The notes: generated by a model from the sequence alone, not told the origin. Numbered from the stretch's first letter, positions 22,128 to 32,250 are shown. The stretch is 64,000 bases of DNA from Leptidea sinapis (GCF_905404315.1 NC_066286.1:3789501-3853500), one strand, 5' to 3'. Translations and numbers: made by a program.

Positions 22128-22440
22128 TCTACTATACATCATTATCATTTCAGCCAAAGATCTCCATGACTATCCTGCGTTGCCCTCATCCAACCTATTC
22201 TAGCGATCTTGACCAGATCGTCGGTCCATCTTGTGTCGGTCCAGGTTGGGGGCCTACCAACACTAAGTCTACCAGTACGTGGTCGCCATTCGAAGACTTT
22301 ACGGCCACAACTGCCATCTGTCCGTCTTACTATGTGCCCTGCCCACTGCCACTTCAGCCATCATTTGTGCTATGTCAGTGACTTTGGTTCTCCTACGGAT
22401 CTCCTCATTTCTGATTCAATCTCGTAGGGAAACTACGAAA
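22128..22440 (-). repeat. RTE 3'-end fragment
   Basis: The sequence begins CATCATTATCATTTCAGCC, the reverse complement of the trinucleotide tail, and continues through CCTCATCCAACCTATTCTAG, GACCAGATCGTCGGTCCATC and TACGTGGTCGCCATTCGAAG to GATCTCCTCATTTCTGATTC. It is collinear with the larger RTE copy at 35707-37650 over its last 300 bases. Confidence 0.8.
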
Positions 22441-22444
22441 TAAA

Positions 22445-23400
22445 AATATACATACATATTTACGCTTAATTTTTTTTTAAAGATATATTTAAGACCTACA
22501 GAAACTACAACATACATTGCACTATAATTATAACATACTTAAAAAAAATTATAATTGCGTTTATACTTACAGGCAATGAGATATGCATGAAAAATAATTT
22601 TGTGACTTTTTTTTTTTAATTTGAATTAAATGATAATTTAAAAAAATACGCAATACCAAATCTTTTTACTAAAAATGTTAATATCTTTTAGATTATAATA
22701 GTAATAACGAGTACACCTTTTAAATTCCTTACTCAAGTTCAATTTACCGTTAGTTATAAATCATCTAAGGGAAATAATTGCATTTTAAATTCAAATATTT
22801 TATTTTATTCAAAATTGTATGGCTACAGACCTTTTATTATTGCTTATTTCACCTATTCAAAGGAAACTCAGCAGACTTCTTTTTTTAAATAAAATTTCTT
22901 ATACTAAAATTTATAATTTAAATAGCCTGATTGCAGGTTGCTCTATTCCTAATCTGTTGTCATCATGAAAGTCATTTATATTATAGTAGGTAATTCTTCC
23001 GGAATAAAACTATTTTAACAATTCCTTTTAAATTCGTACCACATATTTTGTTTTGTATTTACTGGCATCATATTGTAAAGGCATATACATCGCCTAAATA
23101 CACACAGATAAAATGTTTCAATTCTTTCAATTTTGCTCTTAATTGAATAATTCCTTAGGACCTAGGTTATAAATAGCGCAAATAACGTTCTTCTGTTTTC
23201 CCCAAAATAATAACAGGGGTTTAAATATATAATTGCATATGATATAGTAATATGTACTTCGAATTGACATAGAACCATCACGGTTTGAGATTTTTGAGTG
23301 AAACTTTTTGTAATCACTTGTATTTTTTATTCAGTTCATTAAAGTAAGTAAAATGAGACATATTTAATTTTAACATAAATTCAAAATAAAGCAATGAAAG
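22445..23400. other. AT-rich intergenic stretch, no gene seen
   Basis: Low-complexity AT sequence without repeats that I could match. It lies downstream of the minus-strand gene that ends at 23435. Confidence 0.4.
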
Positions 23401-23404
23401 ATAT

Positions 23405-23410
23405 TTTATT
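23405..23410 (-). terminator. AATAAA polyadenylation signal
   Basis: On the minus strand AATAAA lies about 25 bases after the stop codon at 23435-23437. Confidence 0.5.
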
Positions 23411-23434
23411 TGCAAACACCATGACAGTTAAACT

Positions 23435-23566
23435 CTAATAAGCGATACCCATTTCATTGCTGTGAATAGTAAGCCATTTAATGTCGCGATGTTGTCTCTC
23501 AAGTTGTCCGTTTCCTGCTTCTTTAGAATCTGTTCGACCTTCATAATTTACTTGTGGTTCTGAAAG
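23435..23566 (-). CDS. Terminal exon of an unrecognised minus-strand host gene
   Basis: On the minus strand, after acceptor AAATATTTATCAG, a clean 43-codon frame begins LSEPQVNYEGRTDSKEAGNG and continues QLERQHRDIKWLTIHSNEM, ending GIAY and a stop at 23435-23437. It is phase 0, matching the phase-0 donor of the exon at 25615-25761 about 2 kb upstream. The intron between holds a SINE-like copy (23862-24160) and a deleted Tc1 (24715-25170). Codon usage is unlike the AT-rich surroundings and a poly(A) signal follows closely. I do not recognise the protein. Confidence 0.55.
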   Translation of the reverse strand, partial: LSEPQVNYEGRTDSKEAGNGQLERQHRDIKWLTIHSNEMGIAY

Positions 23567-23861
23567 CTGATAAATATTTTGTTTAAAACTGTATAACAAC
23601 ATAGTTCTTTCTTTGATGAACGCGAGTGTTACACATGTAAATAAAACATTTTATATTTTAGTTAACCCGACGTTGTAATGTAACTTTTACGCAAAAATCT
23701 AATGTAAAAGGAGTTACAATTACACGCGTTTTAATCCTTTAAAAGTGTTTTATTTTAATGTATAACGACGTCAAAACATTTTTTGTGGAGTCTATTATTA
23801 AATCATAAAAAAATCAAATCCACCATCCAAATCGCTGAATTAAAATGAATAAAAAAATTTA

Positions 23862-24160
23862 AAGTTTTTTTAATGAAGCAGGACGTTCAGCTGATGGTAA
23901 TTAATACGTCCTGTCCATTACAAAGCAGTGCCACTCAAGATTATTGAAAAATTCAAAAATTTTGAGCGGCAATACAACTGAGCTCGTCACCTTGGGACAT
24001 AAGATGTCTCATTTGCCCAGTAATTTCACTAGCTACGGCGCCCTTCAGACCGAAACACAGTTATGCTTACACATTACTGCTTCACGGGGGAAAAAGGCAC
24101 CGTTTGGTACCTATAATCTAGCCGGCAACCGCGCCGGTGCAAAGGAGCCTCCCACATATA
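23862..24160 (-). repeat. SINE-like repeat, CAGCTGAACGTCC family
   Basis: In sense (minus) orientation this family runs from GGCTCCTTTGCAC through GCCGGCTAGATTATGGGTAC, GTGTTTCGGTCTGAAGGGCG and GTGACGAGCGCAATTGTAGT to CAGCTGAACGTCCTGC and an A-rich tail. Copies: 28388-28683, 33523-33730, 35500-35705, 51748-52055, 52440-52735, 54699-54768, 55926-56245 and a diverged one at 62240-62387. No long frame is shared between copies. The A-tail implies retroposition; the parent LINE is unknown. Confidence 0.8.
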
Positions 24161-24714
24161 TACAAATTCCTTTAATATGATTGGAAATTACTTTTCATGA
24201 GTGCTCTATTATTATTATTAGACTGTGGATTTCACTCTCAAATTTTTTTTTTGTTTTTGCTTTTCGCAATTATCTTCTTCGGAAGCTATCAAGTAGTATT
24301 TGGGTACAGGGAAGGGTGCAATTTGTGTCGACACTCTGGCTCCTTCTCATGTCTATAACCATTGTTTAATAATTATGATGAATAAATCCTTGATCAAATT
24401 GAATAAATCTGATTTGATTTGAATATTATACACACATTAAAAAAAGTCAAAGCGACATGCATGATATTACAAATTTACCATTTATATTAATAAATTTTCT
24501 AAGTCGTTATTCAGTCAATCAAACACATACTGGCAAGTTGTAAAAAAAAAATCGATTATGTTTTGTTTTATTCATAAAATTAAATTAAAGGTAATTTGTT
24601 TGAATTTAAGTGCGTTTTTATAAACGTAGCAACGTTTAGTCTTGATTTTATAATTTTACCAACCATTTAAATAAAGTTAGCGATAAAATTTAATTGTTAG
24701 ATATTCTTTACGTC

Positions 24715-25170
24715 ATGGAGCGACGTCATTTGACGGCAAATGAAATGCAAAGAGCTGTAGGGATGTTGCAAGCGGGAAGTAATCAATCTCAGGTATCTCG
24801 GCATTTTGGCATTCATAGAAGCGCTAGAATAATACAAGGGAACCCGCTACACAGCATTCAGGCCGTAAAAGGTGTACAACCACGCGGTAAGACCGGTACA
24901 TACAACTGACTGCAAGATGCCAGCCGATGTTAACCGCTCGAGAGATAAGTTTGAGGCTACAAAATTCAAGTGGTGCTGATGAAAGTCCCCAAACTGTGCG
25001 AAATCGACTACATGAGTACGGCCTACGAGCTCGACACCCAATTAGGGCAGGTGCCCACCGATTAGGTAATTGGCGAAAACCGCAAGATTACATAAACAGT
25101 CTCATTAATTCAATGAATAATCGTGGCCGACAAGTTCTGAATAGCAGAGGAGGCCATACTTTGTATTAAA
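24715..25170 (+). pseudogene. Tc1-like transposase with the catalytic core deleted
   Basis: The N-terminus MERRHLTANEMQRAVGMLQA followed by GSNQSQVSRHFGIHR is a Tc1 paired-type helix-turn-helix. A second block in another frame (MLTAREISLRLQNSSGADES, PQTVRNRLHEYGLRARHP) is the second DNA-binding helix set. It is joined to the far C-terminus (HRLGNW, then INSLINSMNNRGRQVLNSRG and GHTLY), so the DDE region of about 200 residues is missing. It lies in the intron of the minus-strand gene. Ends not resolved. Confidence 0.85.
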
Positions 25171-25614
25171 TTATCCTATTCTTTCACAATAAATTCATTT
25201 CATTTTGTTAAAAAAATGTTTAGTTGCTTAAGTACCTTAGTTTCTGCAGTATATTCTAATATTGTTAATGTCTGTTTTTAAAAGAACTTATAAAGACAAC
25301 AGCTTAGTTATTTTTACATCATAGGACCATAAACATATTATTTTAAAAATAAAATACATCGTTATAATTTGAAAAACCATCCTAAAATTTAAATTAGTAC
25401 ATTATAGTAGCTTAGACTTTTTTGATGTGTCTATTTAAAATAATAGACAAAAAACTATGGCATTACTCGTAGAATAACATACTAATTTAAAGACTTATTT
25501 CATTTATAAAGACGTTGCAAATTGTCCCACTTTTTGGGTAACGGGTGATCTTACAGCGACAATACAATACTTAAACAACTTTTATTACTTAAATGTACTA
25601 TGTTACATCCTTAC

Positions 25615-25761
25615 CTCACCATCCATTACCTCGGCAAGGATGTCTTTATTCCTTCTGTAATCCAAGTTTTTCTTCTGATAGCTTGCATATTCGTGTAAAG
25701 GTATAATATTTCGCCGCTTCACTCCGCAATTCTCACACTCGAAACAATACACTCCGAATAT
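25615..25761 (-). CDS. Internal exon of an unrecognised minus-strand host gene
   Basis: On the minus strand the acceptor TATTTCCAG is followed by a 147-nt (49-codon) open frame: IFGVYCFECENCGVKRRNII, PLHEYASYQKKNLDYRRNKD, ILAEVMDGE, then the donor GAG|GTAAGG. Length divisible by three, strong sites at both ends and a basic, Cys-containing peptide (C-x2-C-x2-C) argue for a real exon. It joins in phase 0 to the terminal exon at 23435-23566. The CxxCxxC cluster could bind metal, but I cannot name the family. Upstream exons were not found. Confidence 0.55.
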
Positions 25762-25764
25762 CTG

Positions 25765-26515
25765 GAAATACAGCAATATTAGATACATTTCACGCTATCG
25801 AAGTTATGGCTTTCAATACTTCAACTTTATTAGCTATAAAGTTTTATGACGTGAATATGGGTTTTCAAATTTGATGCTTTGGATTTAAAAGACTATTGTG
25901 GACACTATTTACTAAATTACTGTATCGTCTATCAACTTTGAAATATATCATCTCTGAAACTCTACTTTTATTTCGTTAAAATTACTACTACTATTTTAAT
26001 GATCATTAGAATATTGCTATATCATCTTTTATGTGTATGTAATATATTACATTTGAATTAACACTACGAGTTACTCTGACAAGATTAAAGATATACCACT
26101 TAACAATGTTAATAAGTAGAATAATATATATTTATTTTATTATGCAATGCAAAGACACAGATAATATTAGTGAAATTTTATGAGAGGTATGCTTATCATT
26201 ATCTAAATTTTTACCCATTTTGTTCATTAAATATAATATAAACAATACTAATTCTCTTGCCTTAGTTGCTACAAGTCAAAGATGTTCTGTTTAACTTTAA
26301 ATATAATATTTAATTTATATATTAATACGCATATTGTACCCCATTTAAAAAAAATAGGTAGAACTGATGTACGTGCAATTTAACACAGTTAAAGTTTATA
26401 CGGAGGAGAAGTTTATTGTAGTATTTAAATGCCTTATAAATACATTAAATTAATTAAAATAAATATCACACACTACATACTTATATTAAAGAGGATTTTG
26501 ACAAATAAACCTTTT
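25765..26515. other. AT-rich stretch, no gene seen
   Basis: Likely intron or intergenic DNA upstream of the exon at 25615-25761; no repeats matched. Confidence 0.35.
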
Positions 26516-26517
26516 TT

Positions 26518-26810
26518 TTTTTTTGAGAGGAGGAAATACAGTTACGTATTTACGCCCCGGGACGGGGCGTAATATGTCGGACTCGAGTGTCCGCGTAAGC
26601 GGACACCCCATACCGACTAAAACCTCCTCTATGCTGTTAGCCATGCTTTTACAGCGACATAGGACTTGCTACGCAACAACAGTCGCGAGGCGTCTCTTAA
26701 GGAGACTCGAACCTTGGACCGGCTGTGTGCTTGTGGGAAGGAGAGAGAATGAAAATGAAGATGAAGGATGAAAAGATGAGAAGAACACACTCGCCGGCGA
26801 GTGTGGTGAT
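26518..26810 (+). repeat. GC-rich module with three perfect palindromes
   Basis: It follows a T-run and holds ACGCCCCG-GGA-CGGGGCGT (26552-26570), GTGTCCGC-GTAA-GCGGACAC (26587-26606) and the 18-bp palindrome ACACTCGCCGGCGAGTGT (26787-26804). An 82-codon open frame crosses it (CATTVARRLLRRLEPWTGC), but I do not recognise a protein. It looks like a piece of a mobile element: a T-run at one edge, sharply higher GC and a GTAT-rich tail. No other copy in the window. Confidence 0.5.
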
Positions 26811-26814
26811 GTTT

Positions 26815-26935
26815 TCTGTTATGTATGTAAGTGTGTAGGTATGTGTTTATGAGAGTATGTATGTATGTTTGTATGTATGTAAGTAGTGTAAATGTTTATG
26901 TGCATGTATGTTTTTGTTTGTGTCTGTTTGTGGAG
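26815..26935 (+). repeat. GTAT-rich simple repeat
   Basis: Imperfect GTATGTATGT and GTATGTTTGTATG runs follow the GC-rich module. Confidence 0.75.
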
Positions 26936-27007
26936 TGTGTTTGTGATTGTGTAAGTGGTGTATGTCAGTCCGTCAGTCAGCCCGTGAGTGAGTGTGAGAA
27001 ACCCTTA

Positions 27008-27215
27008 GAGCACTTTCGCACTACGTTCCATCCAAATCCGATCCGAATCCATGAAAACACGGTCCGAAGTAGTTTTAGAACTATTTCTTAGGTAATTTAC
27101 GCACTAGATCCGGCTTCCGTCATCCGATTTCTTTCAGTCAACTGTTAATAATAGTTCTACGACTACATCGGACCGTTTTTGACCGATTCAGATCGGACGT
27201 AGTGTTAAAGCGCTC
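27008..27215. mobile_element. MITE with GAGC(A/T)CTTTCGCACTACGT ends
   Basis: The left end GAGCACTTTCGCACTACGTT is inverted at the right as ACGTAGTGTTAAAGCGCTC, followed inward on both sides by GATCGGA/TCCGATC-type sequence. The same right end (GGACGTAGTGCGAAAGAGCTC) closes the element at 43200-43362. The element is about 208 bp and has no frame. Confidence 0.7.
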
Positions 27216-28115
27216 AATAGTGTATAAACTTAAAAATTAAACGAATTATGGTCGAATCTCGACCTCTAGGAGCTAAAATAGTAAATTTGTAATGTAGCAC
27301 AACTTTGAATTTGACCAAAATTAATTTTCATTAAAGTCTATTCCTATAAAACTGTAAATTTCCTTAAATTTGAGTTGTATAATATAGCACAGTTGCTTCA
27401 AACAATATGTGTATCTACACTTTTTGTGGTCGGTGTACGTGCTGAGAAACATATAGAGTGAATTGGAAAACTTTTAATTAAGATATAAAGTATCCTCAGA
27501 TTTCGATAGCAAACACAAACCTGAATTAATCCTTCTTCAGAAGTACGTCAGTTAATTTAACTCAGCGCACTGAATTGCTTTAGATTAATCATTTAAAACT
27601 AAAACGTATTTACCTCAGCTCCATTTGCTCAATGTCTCAAACTTATAAAAAAACATGTGTGCTATGCAATTCACACGTGGTAGCAGTGAAAACTTCAAAA
27701 ATTTTGGCTTCAAGATGGTCAGCACTTCTACAATATTTTTAAGATGTTCATTGTTCATTAACCTCTAAATTGCATATGAAGTCCTGGTACATGTTGCCAG
27801 AATGACACATGATTTCAACTGCTATGAAATATATTATTACTTTCACCGTAACCATAATATTATTTATGTTCTCCTGGTGTCTCTGTAGTAAAATGTCGTG
27901 CGCATGACGTCAGAATATATTATATGTATGACACGAGTATACCACTCGTGTCATACATATGACAATCTCTTCTCCAACTATGATCGCCTGGTACCAAAAC
28001 ACTGTATAATGCTTCCTCTCTAATTTTCTCACCGGCTGAATCATATAACATTTTTACCTGTTTGTGGTCTCTTTCGTTTCATCGAGTTTCAAAACACAAA
28101 GATTATTTCTTACTA
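27216..28115. other. No gene called; perfect 17-bp hairpin at 27922-27960
   Basis: ATATGTATGACACGAGT and its exact complement ACTCGTGTCATACATAT flank a 5-base loop ATACC. Around 27480-27560 is a repeat-like segment (CTGAAGAAGGATTAATTCAG on the minus strand). A minus-strand terminal-exon-like frame at about 27225-27280 was not called. Confidence 0.5.
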
Positions 28116-28116
28116 A

Positions 28117-28274
28117 TAGCCTAAGCACATGGTCATACTCGGTACGGTCCGGACGGTAGTAAAAATAATTATGTGCGATGGATGGACGATGCGAAATACC
28201 ATCGAATATGGTCCGCTACCAGACCGAGTCCGATGGTTTGGCCGTACCAAATCCGATCACGTGTTTAGGCTATA
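28117..28274. mobile_element. MITE with TAGCCTAAGCACATGGTC ends
   Basis: The left end TAGCCTAAGCACATGGTCAT and the reverse complement of the right end (TATAGCCTAAACACGTGATC) match, and both continue into TCGGTACGGTCCGG or TTTGGTACGGCC. A second copy lies at 51521-51735. About 158 bp, no frame. Confidence 0.75.
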
Positions 28275-28387
28275 AGGGTACCCTTATTTACAATTACTTT
28301 TTCTACAGGATTACTAGAGTAAATAATACTGGACTAAAATAATGGTATGTATTAGCATGGTATGTATGGTAAGTATTATTTACCAGT

Positions 28388-28683
28388 GAGAGGCTCCTTT
28401 GCACAGAAAGCCGGCTAGATTATGGGTACCACAACTGCAACGGCGCCTATTTCTGCCGTGAAGCAGTAATGTGTAAGCATTACTGTGTTTCGGTCTGAAT
28501 TAGGCAAATGAGGATTAACATCTTATGTCTCCAGGTGACGAGCGCAATTGTAGTGCCGCTCAGAATTTTTGGGTTTTTTGAGAATCCTGAACGGCACTGC
28601 ATTGTAATGGGCATGGCGTATTCATTACCATCAGCTGAACGTCCTGCTCGTCTCGTCCCTTATTATTATAAAAAAAAAAACAA
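28388..28683 (+). repeat. SINE-like repeat, CAGCTGAACGTCC family
   Basis: Nearly complete copy, from GAGGCTCCTTTGCACAGAAA to TATTATTATAAAAAAAAAAC. The A-rich end marks the 3' side. Confidence 0.8.
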
Positions 28684-28689
28684 AAAAGC

Positions 28690-29370
28690 TTTTACACACG
28701 CCACCTTGATCTTAAGAATAATTTTGAACAATATTTTAGAATTAGTAAAAGGATTAAATATAAAATTCTAAGAATTTCTCTGCTTTATTTAAATTTATTT
28801 AATACAAGCTGTGCTTGTCGTATTTTTTGGGTACTATCACAACAATATGTCTTATGCTTAGTAGCAAGAACTAAAACAATTTTTGGCTTAATATTTTGTA
28901 CTTGAAGAAAAACTTTTTTGGTATATTTTAAATAGAACGCAGATTTTTAAATAATAGGCATAAAGAATAGTTTGCTCTTCAAACATCGGCTGGGATGAAC
29001 CATGTGTAGAACTGTAAAATACGAAAATTATTACAATTTTCCTCAATAATTTTGGTTATTATAACATGAATTTCTTTAACCGAAAACTCTTAAAACTATT
29101 TCTTTGTTAAATGTTTTGTTTATTTATTAATTGAAAAAAATAACAGATAATATATTATGTATCGTAAATTTAGGTAAACCTAAAATATTTATTTTACCAA
29201 TATATTTTAAATTATTTCCTTTTTTATGCAAATAAGTTTTGTGATAAAATCGCAATGCAAACTGCACATGTAGATAAATTTAAAAAAAAAGTAAGTAGTT
29301 CGTGAGGAATACATGAAAAAAATTGAGCCAATTTTTTCCGGCTATGTTAATTTATTTTTATGGAAGTGTT
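28690..29370. other. AT-rich stretch, no gene seen
   Basis: No coding frame or matched repeat. Confidence 0.4.
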
Positions 29371-29371
29371 C

Positions 29372-29570
29372 ACCTTTAAGGCGAACACACCTGTACGCGC
29401 TTGTTTGAAACTACGATGCCGTATCGTCCCGGAAACACGGCATAAGGACGCTATTTCACAGCTTGGTTGTACGTGGGAGAAAGTTCCTTGAAAACCGTAC
29501 TGTGGAGGAACGCCACACGTCCAGACGGTGGGGATGCTATCCTAATTTGTGGTGTGATCAGCAAAGCTGG
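29372..29570 (-). repeat. LINE C-terminal/3' fragment
   Basis: Minus-strand peptide WRSSTVRFSRNFLPRTTKL corresponds to the LINE C-terminus at 21655-21712. The copy ends before the GTGATCACTTAACACC tail. Confidence 0.75.
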
Positions 29571-29629
29571 AACTAATTATTAATTAAAATAGAAAAATAA
29601 ATTTAATTATATATTTATATAACTTAAAA

Positions 29630-30058
29630 TCAAATTACTGCTGCACCTATATTTTCGCGGCAGATTAATCGTCTGGCGTGACACAGGTTGACAAAAAACA
29701 AATAGTCAGTCTTGTATCTGCTGTATATCATACAAACTGGTTCCTTGTCATCTGTGGGAAGATCCAGACACACTCGGCTACATTGTTTGTCACCATTTAG
29801 ACTTCTTGATACTTTTAATTTATTACTAGTTCTTTTGGAAAACGACGTGGTTTCATGGAACACACAAAAAACTGAAAATTTAAATAAAATAAATTATATA
29901 CATAATTATATCAATCATGACTTATAAAATTTTTGCAGCGTTTTCAAACATCAGTCCTGTGGATAATTGGTGGGCATTTTCGTCTCGCAGTGGACACTAA
30001 AATTCGCTTAGCAAACATTACACTTACTTAAAACAGTGTATATAATTCTGTGAGTCAT
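29630..30058 (-). CDS. Small secreted Kazal-like protein, two exons
   Basis: CDS is complement(29630-29871, 30028-30058). Exon 1 starts at ATG 30058-30056 and encodes MTHRIIYTVL plus one base, ending at donor GTAAGTG. The 156-bp intron ends AAATTTTCAG, and exon 2 starts with the two bases completing an Ile codon. The joined 90-residue protein has a hydrophobic signal peptide (core IIYTVLIFCVF) that exists only after splicing, then a basic stretch and a Cys domain: QCSRVC, EPVCMIY, FFVNLCHARRLIC. Spacing is C-x3-C-x10-C-x17-C-x6-C. PVC and F-x-N-x-C are Kazal-type hallmarks, as in vasotab-like insect proteins, but the usual sixth Cys is absent and the protein ends soon after (RENIGAAVI). An upstream out-of-frame ATG lies 22 bases before the start. 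ATTAAA downstream may be the poly(A) signal. Likely extracellular protease inhibitor or ligand (inference). Confidence 0.6.
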
Positions 30059-30130
30059 AAATAAATATCGTTTTCATGAAATAAGTCAAAAAACAACAAC
30101 AGCTTGTTCGGCCAACAATACAACTTCCAT

Positions 30131-30179
30131 TGAAATCCATAAAATATATTGAAAGCAACAATATATTTTATGGATTTCA
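30131..30179. repeat. Perfect 21-bp inverted repeat with 7-base loop
   Basis: The left arm (30131-30151) begins TGAAATCCATAAAA and the right arm (30159-30179) is its exact reverse complement; loop AAAGCAA. It lies 70 bases upstream of the Kazal-like start codon, on the promoter side. Confidence 0.8.
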
Positions 30180-30257
30180 TTGATAAGAAATACCTTATAT
30201 ATTACTCACAACACTCGAACGAATAACTCAAAATTTTAATGGCACTTACATGTTCAC

Positions 30258-31410
30258 TGAAATTAAAATAAAGGCATAAAAGGCATTTATTTTCTCAAAA
30301 TTGATTCCTTTAGAATTCCTTTTGATGTCCTTTCTAATAATTACTAGATACTACTATCGTTTCGGAAACAAATGGCGTTCAGAGAGAGAAGAAGCGGCAA
30401 GCAAGCAAGAAACTCTCCCAGCATTTTTTTTACGCTCTTTCAATAAAAATATACAATATTGTACAGTCATTTCTATCGCTATAAAATAATCACAATCTAG
30501 TCCCAGGCTGTTTAGATATTCAGAAGTGGAGTAATAGGATAAATATATTAAATAAAATATATAATACTAGCTGACCCAGCAAACGTTGTATTGCCGATAT
30601 TAAAATCGCGATACAAAAGTAACTGTTGATGGTAGATGGGTGAAAATTTGAAGTTGTATGTATTTATTAATTATGCCGACTCATAATCAAACAAATTAAA
30701 AAAAAATGTCAAAAAAGTTAAAAAAAAAATTCGAGACCACCATTAACATTTAGGGGTATGATAATTCGGGGTATGCGGTCAAGCCGTTTCGGAGGAGTAC
30801 GGGAACGAACATTGTGACACGAGAATTTTATATATAAGATATAAAAATATATGGCCAAACATGTATTTTCTTCAGCAACAATCAATTAATAGTTTTATTT
30901 ACACCCATGCTTTATTACATCATCCAGACGAGTGTTGTAATGATGTACTGAATTTTATAACAACACTCCTTTGTTTTCTTTTCGATTCCTTAATGCCCAA
31001 AGAGTTTCAACAGACAGCCCCATTTTTATTGCTCGATGCGTGGTATCTATATGAATATATAGATAATGCCTGAACAGTGGCTGGAACTTTATTATAAAAT
31101 TGTATACATTTACCCTTAAAGCTGTTATGTATCTTACGAAGCCTACTAGAATGAATTAAAAGCAATCCCTTATTTTTAGTGTTATTATAATGAAAATCAG
31201 CACTAAGAGCAAAAAGGTGACGGTTATTGTGAACGGATATTAAATTTTCATAAATGTACTGACAATTAACAATCATAATATTTAATTCTTTAAATTTTTA
31301 GAGAGACTGTCTATAACCAAGCTGATATATAGCACGAACAGCTCTCTTTTGAAGAGCAAACACTATATCACATCATGTCAGCAGCACGACCCCACGTTAA
31401 AATACCGTAA
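30258..31410 (-). mobile_element. LINE B copy (minus), interrupted by other DNA
   Basis: Minus-strand peptides YGILTWGRAADM, ALQKRAVRAIYQLGYRQSL, QYIYENLISVHNNRHLFAL and IHNSFKGKCIQFYNKVPATV match the copy at 5257-5807. The 3' UTR and end (GAGAAAATAAATGCCTTTTA) are at 30545-30258. About 500 bp (roughly 30546-31058), including a Helitron, separates the coding part from the 3' UTR, and about 40 bp of the expected C-terminus is missing at the break. Confidence 0.8.
30567..30839 (-). mobile_element. Helitron-like non-autonomous element
   Basis: Minus-strand start TCTTATATATAAAATTCTCG and end GGGTCAGCTAG, inserted between A (30566) and T (30840). Subterminal GGCAATACAACGTTTGCTGG can pair imperfectly as the 3' hairpin. 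It lies inside the LINE B copy. Confidence 0.7.
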
Positions 31411-31414
31411 GTCA

Positions 31415-32005
31415 TTATTATAGATTAATCTTGGAATTTTTAGTTTAAGCTGTTGTTGCCTTAATACTCGTATTTTAAGTCATCAATTATTATTTTTAAT
31501 TGATGATTATTTTAACCATTAAATACGACTTGCACCGTCTGGCTAAGGCCCTCGCCCTATGAGCAAACAATTTTGCGTCGTAAAGACAAAATTTAGCTCA
31601 TTTGTGGAGAGTATTAAATTAACAGAATTTCTCTTTGAAGCGTTCTTCCTCACGTAACTCATTATTACGATTTAGAACATTTCGCATGACTCCATTTATT
31701 ATTCCGAATAAGTCACATGAAACGTTTTGATCATTTCATATTTCAATGGTATGCACATCGGAATATTTTTATTTCAATGTTTGTTATAGAGGGTTTTATA
31801 CATAAATAGATTTTTAGATCTACAGATGTATTACTGTCACTCTTTTACGGTTAATCGTTATTAAATACTTTCCTATCCGCACTATAACCTTTACTAGAAT
31901 ATAATATATATATATCTATGTATTATTCCCTATATGTTGGCCCTGTTGCAAGTATAATGGATGTTGTAAGTGTAGTGAATCACATGTTGCACCTAACGAA
32001 AAACA
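31415..32005. other. AT-rich stretch, no gene seen
   Basis: No coding frame supported; an AT dinucleotide run lies at about 31900-31920. Confidence 0.4.
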
Positions 32006-32009
32006 TTAA

Positions 32010-32250
32010 AAACTGGATTTATTTTGTAAAAATTGATTCCCTTAGAATTATGTTTGATGTTATTTCTAATATTCTAGATACTACTACTGATTCGGAAACA
32101 TATGGCGCTCTGAGAGAGAAGAAGCGGCGAAAGAAACTCTCCCCGGATTCTTTTTTTGAGCTCTTTTTAATTAAATATACAATATTGTACTGCCATTGCT
32201 GTTACTATAAAATAATCATAATCTTATCCCAGGCTGTCCGGAAATACATA
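32010..32250 (-). repeat. 3' UTR fragment of LINE B family
   Basis: GATTCCCTTAGAATTATGTT, CTACTACTGATTCGGAAACA, TGGCGCTCTGAGAGAGAAGA and ACAATATTGTACTGCC are the reverse complement of the LINE B 3' UTR. Confidence 0.75.

Noticed and set aside
27225..27280. Minus-strand terminal exon (PRGRDSTIIRLIFKF)
   Set aside because: Only 20 codons, edge of a MITE, no poly(A) signal nearby.
27580..27640. Minus-strand exon with donor GAG|GTAAAT
   Set aside because: No open frame with a credible acceptor upstream.
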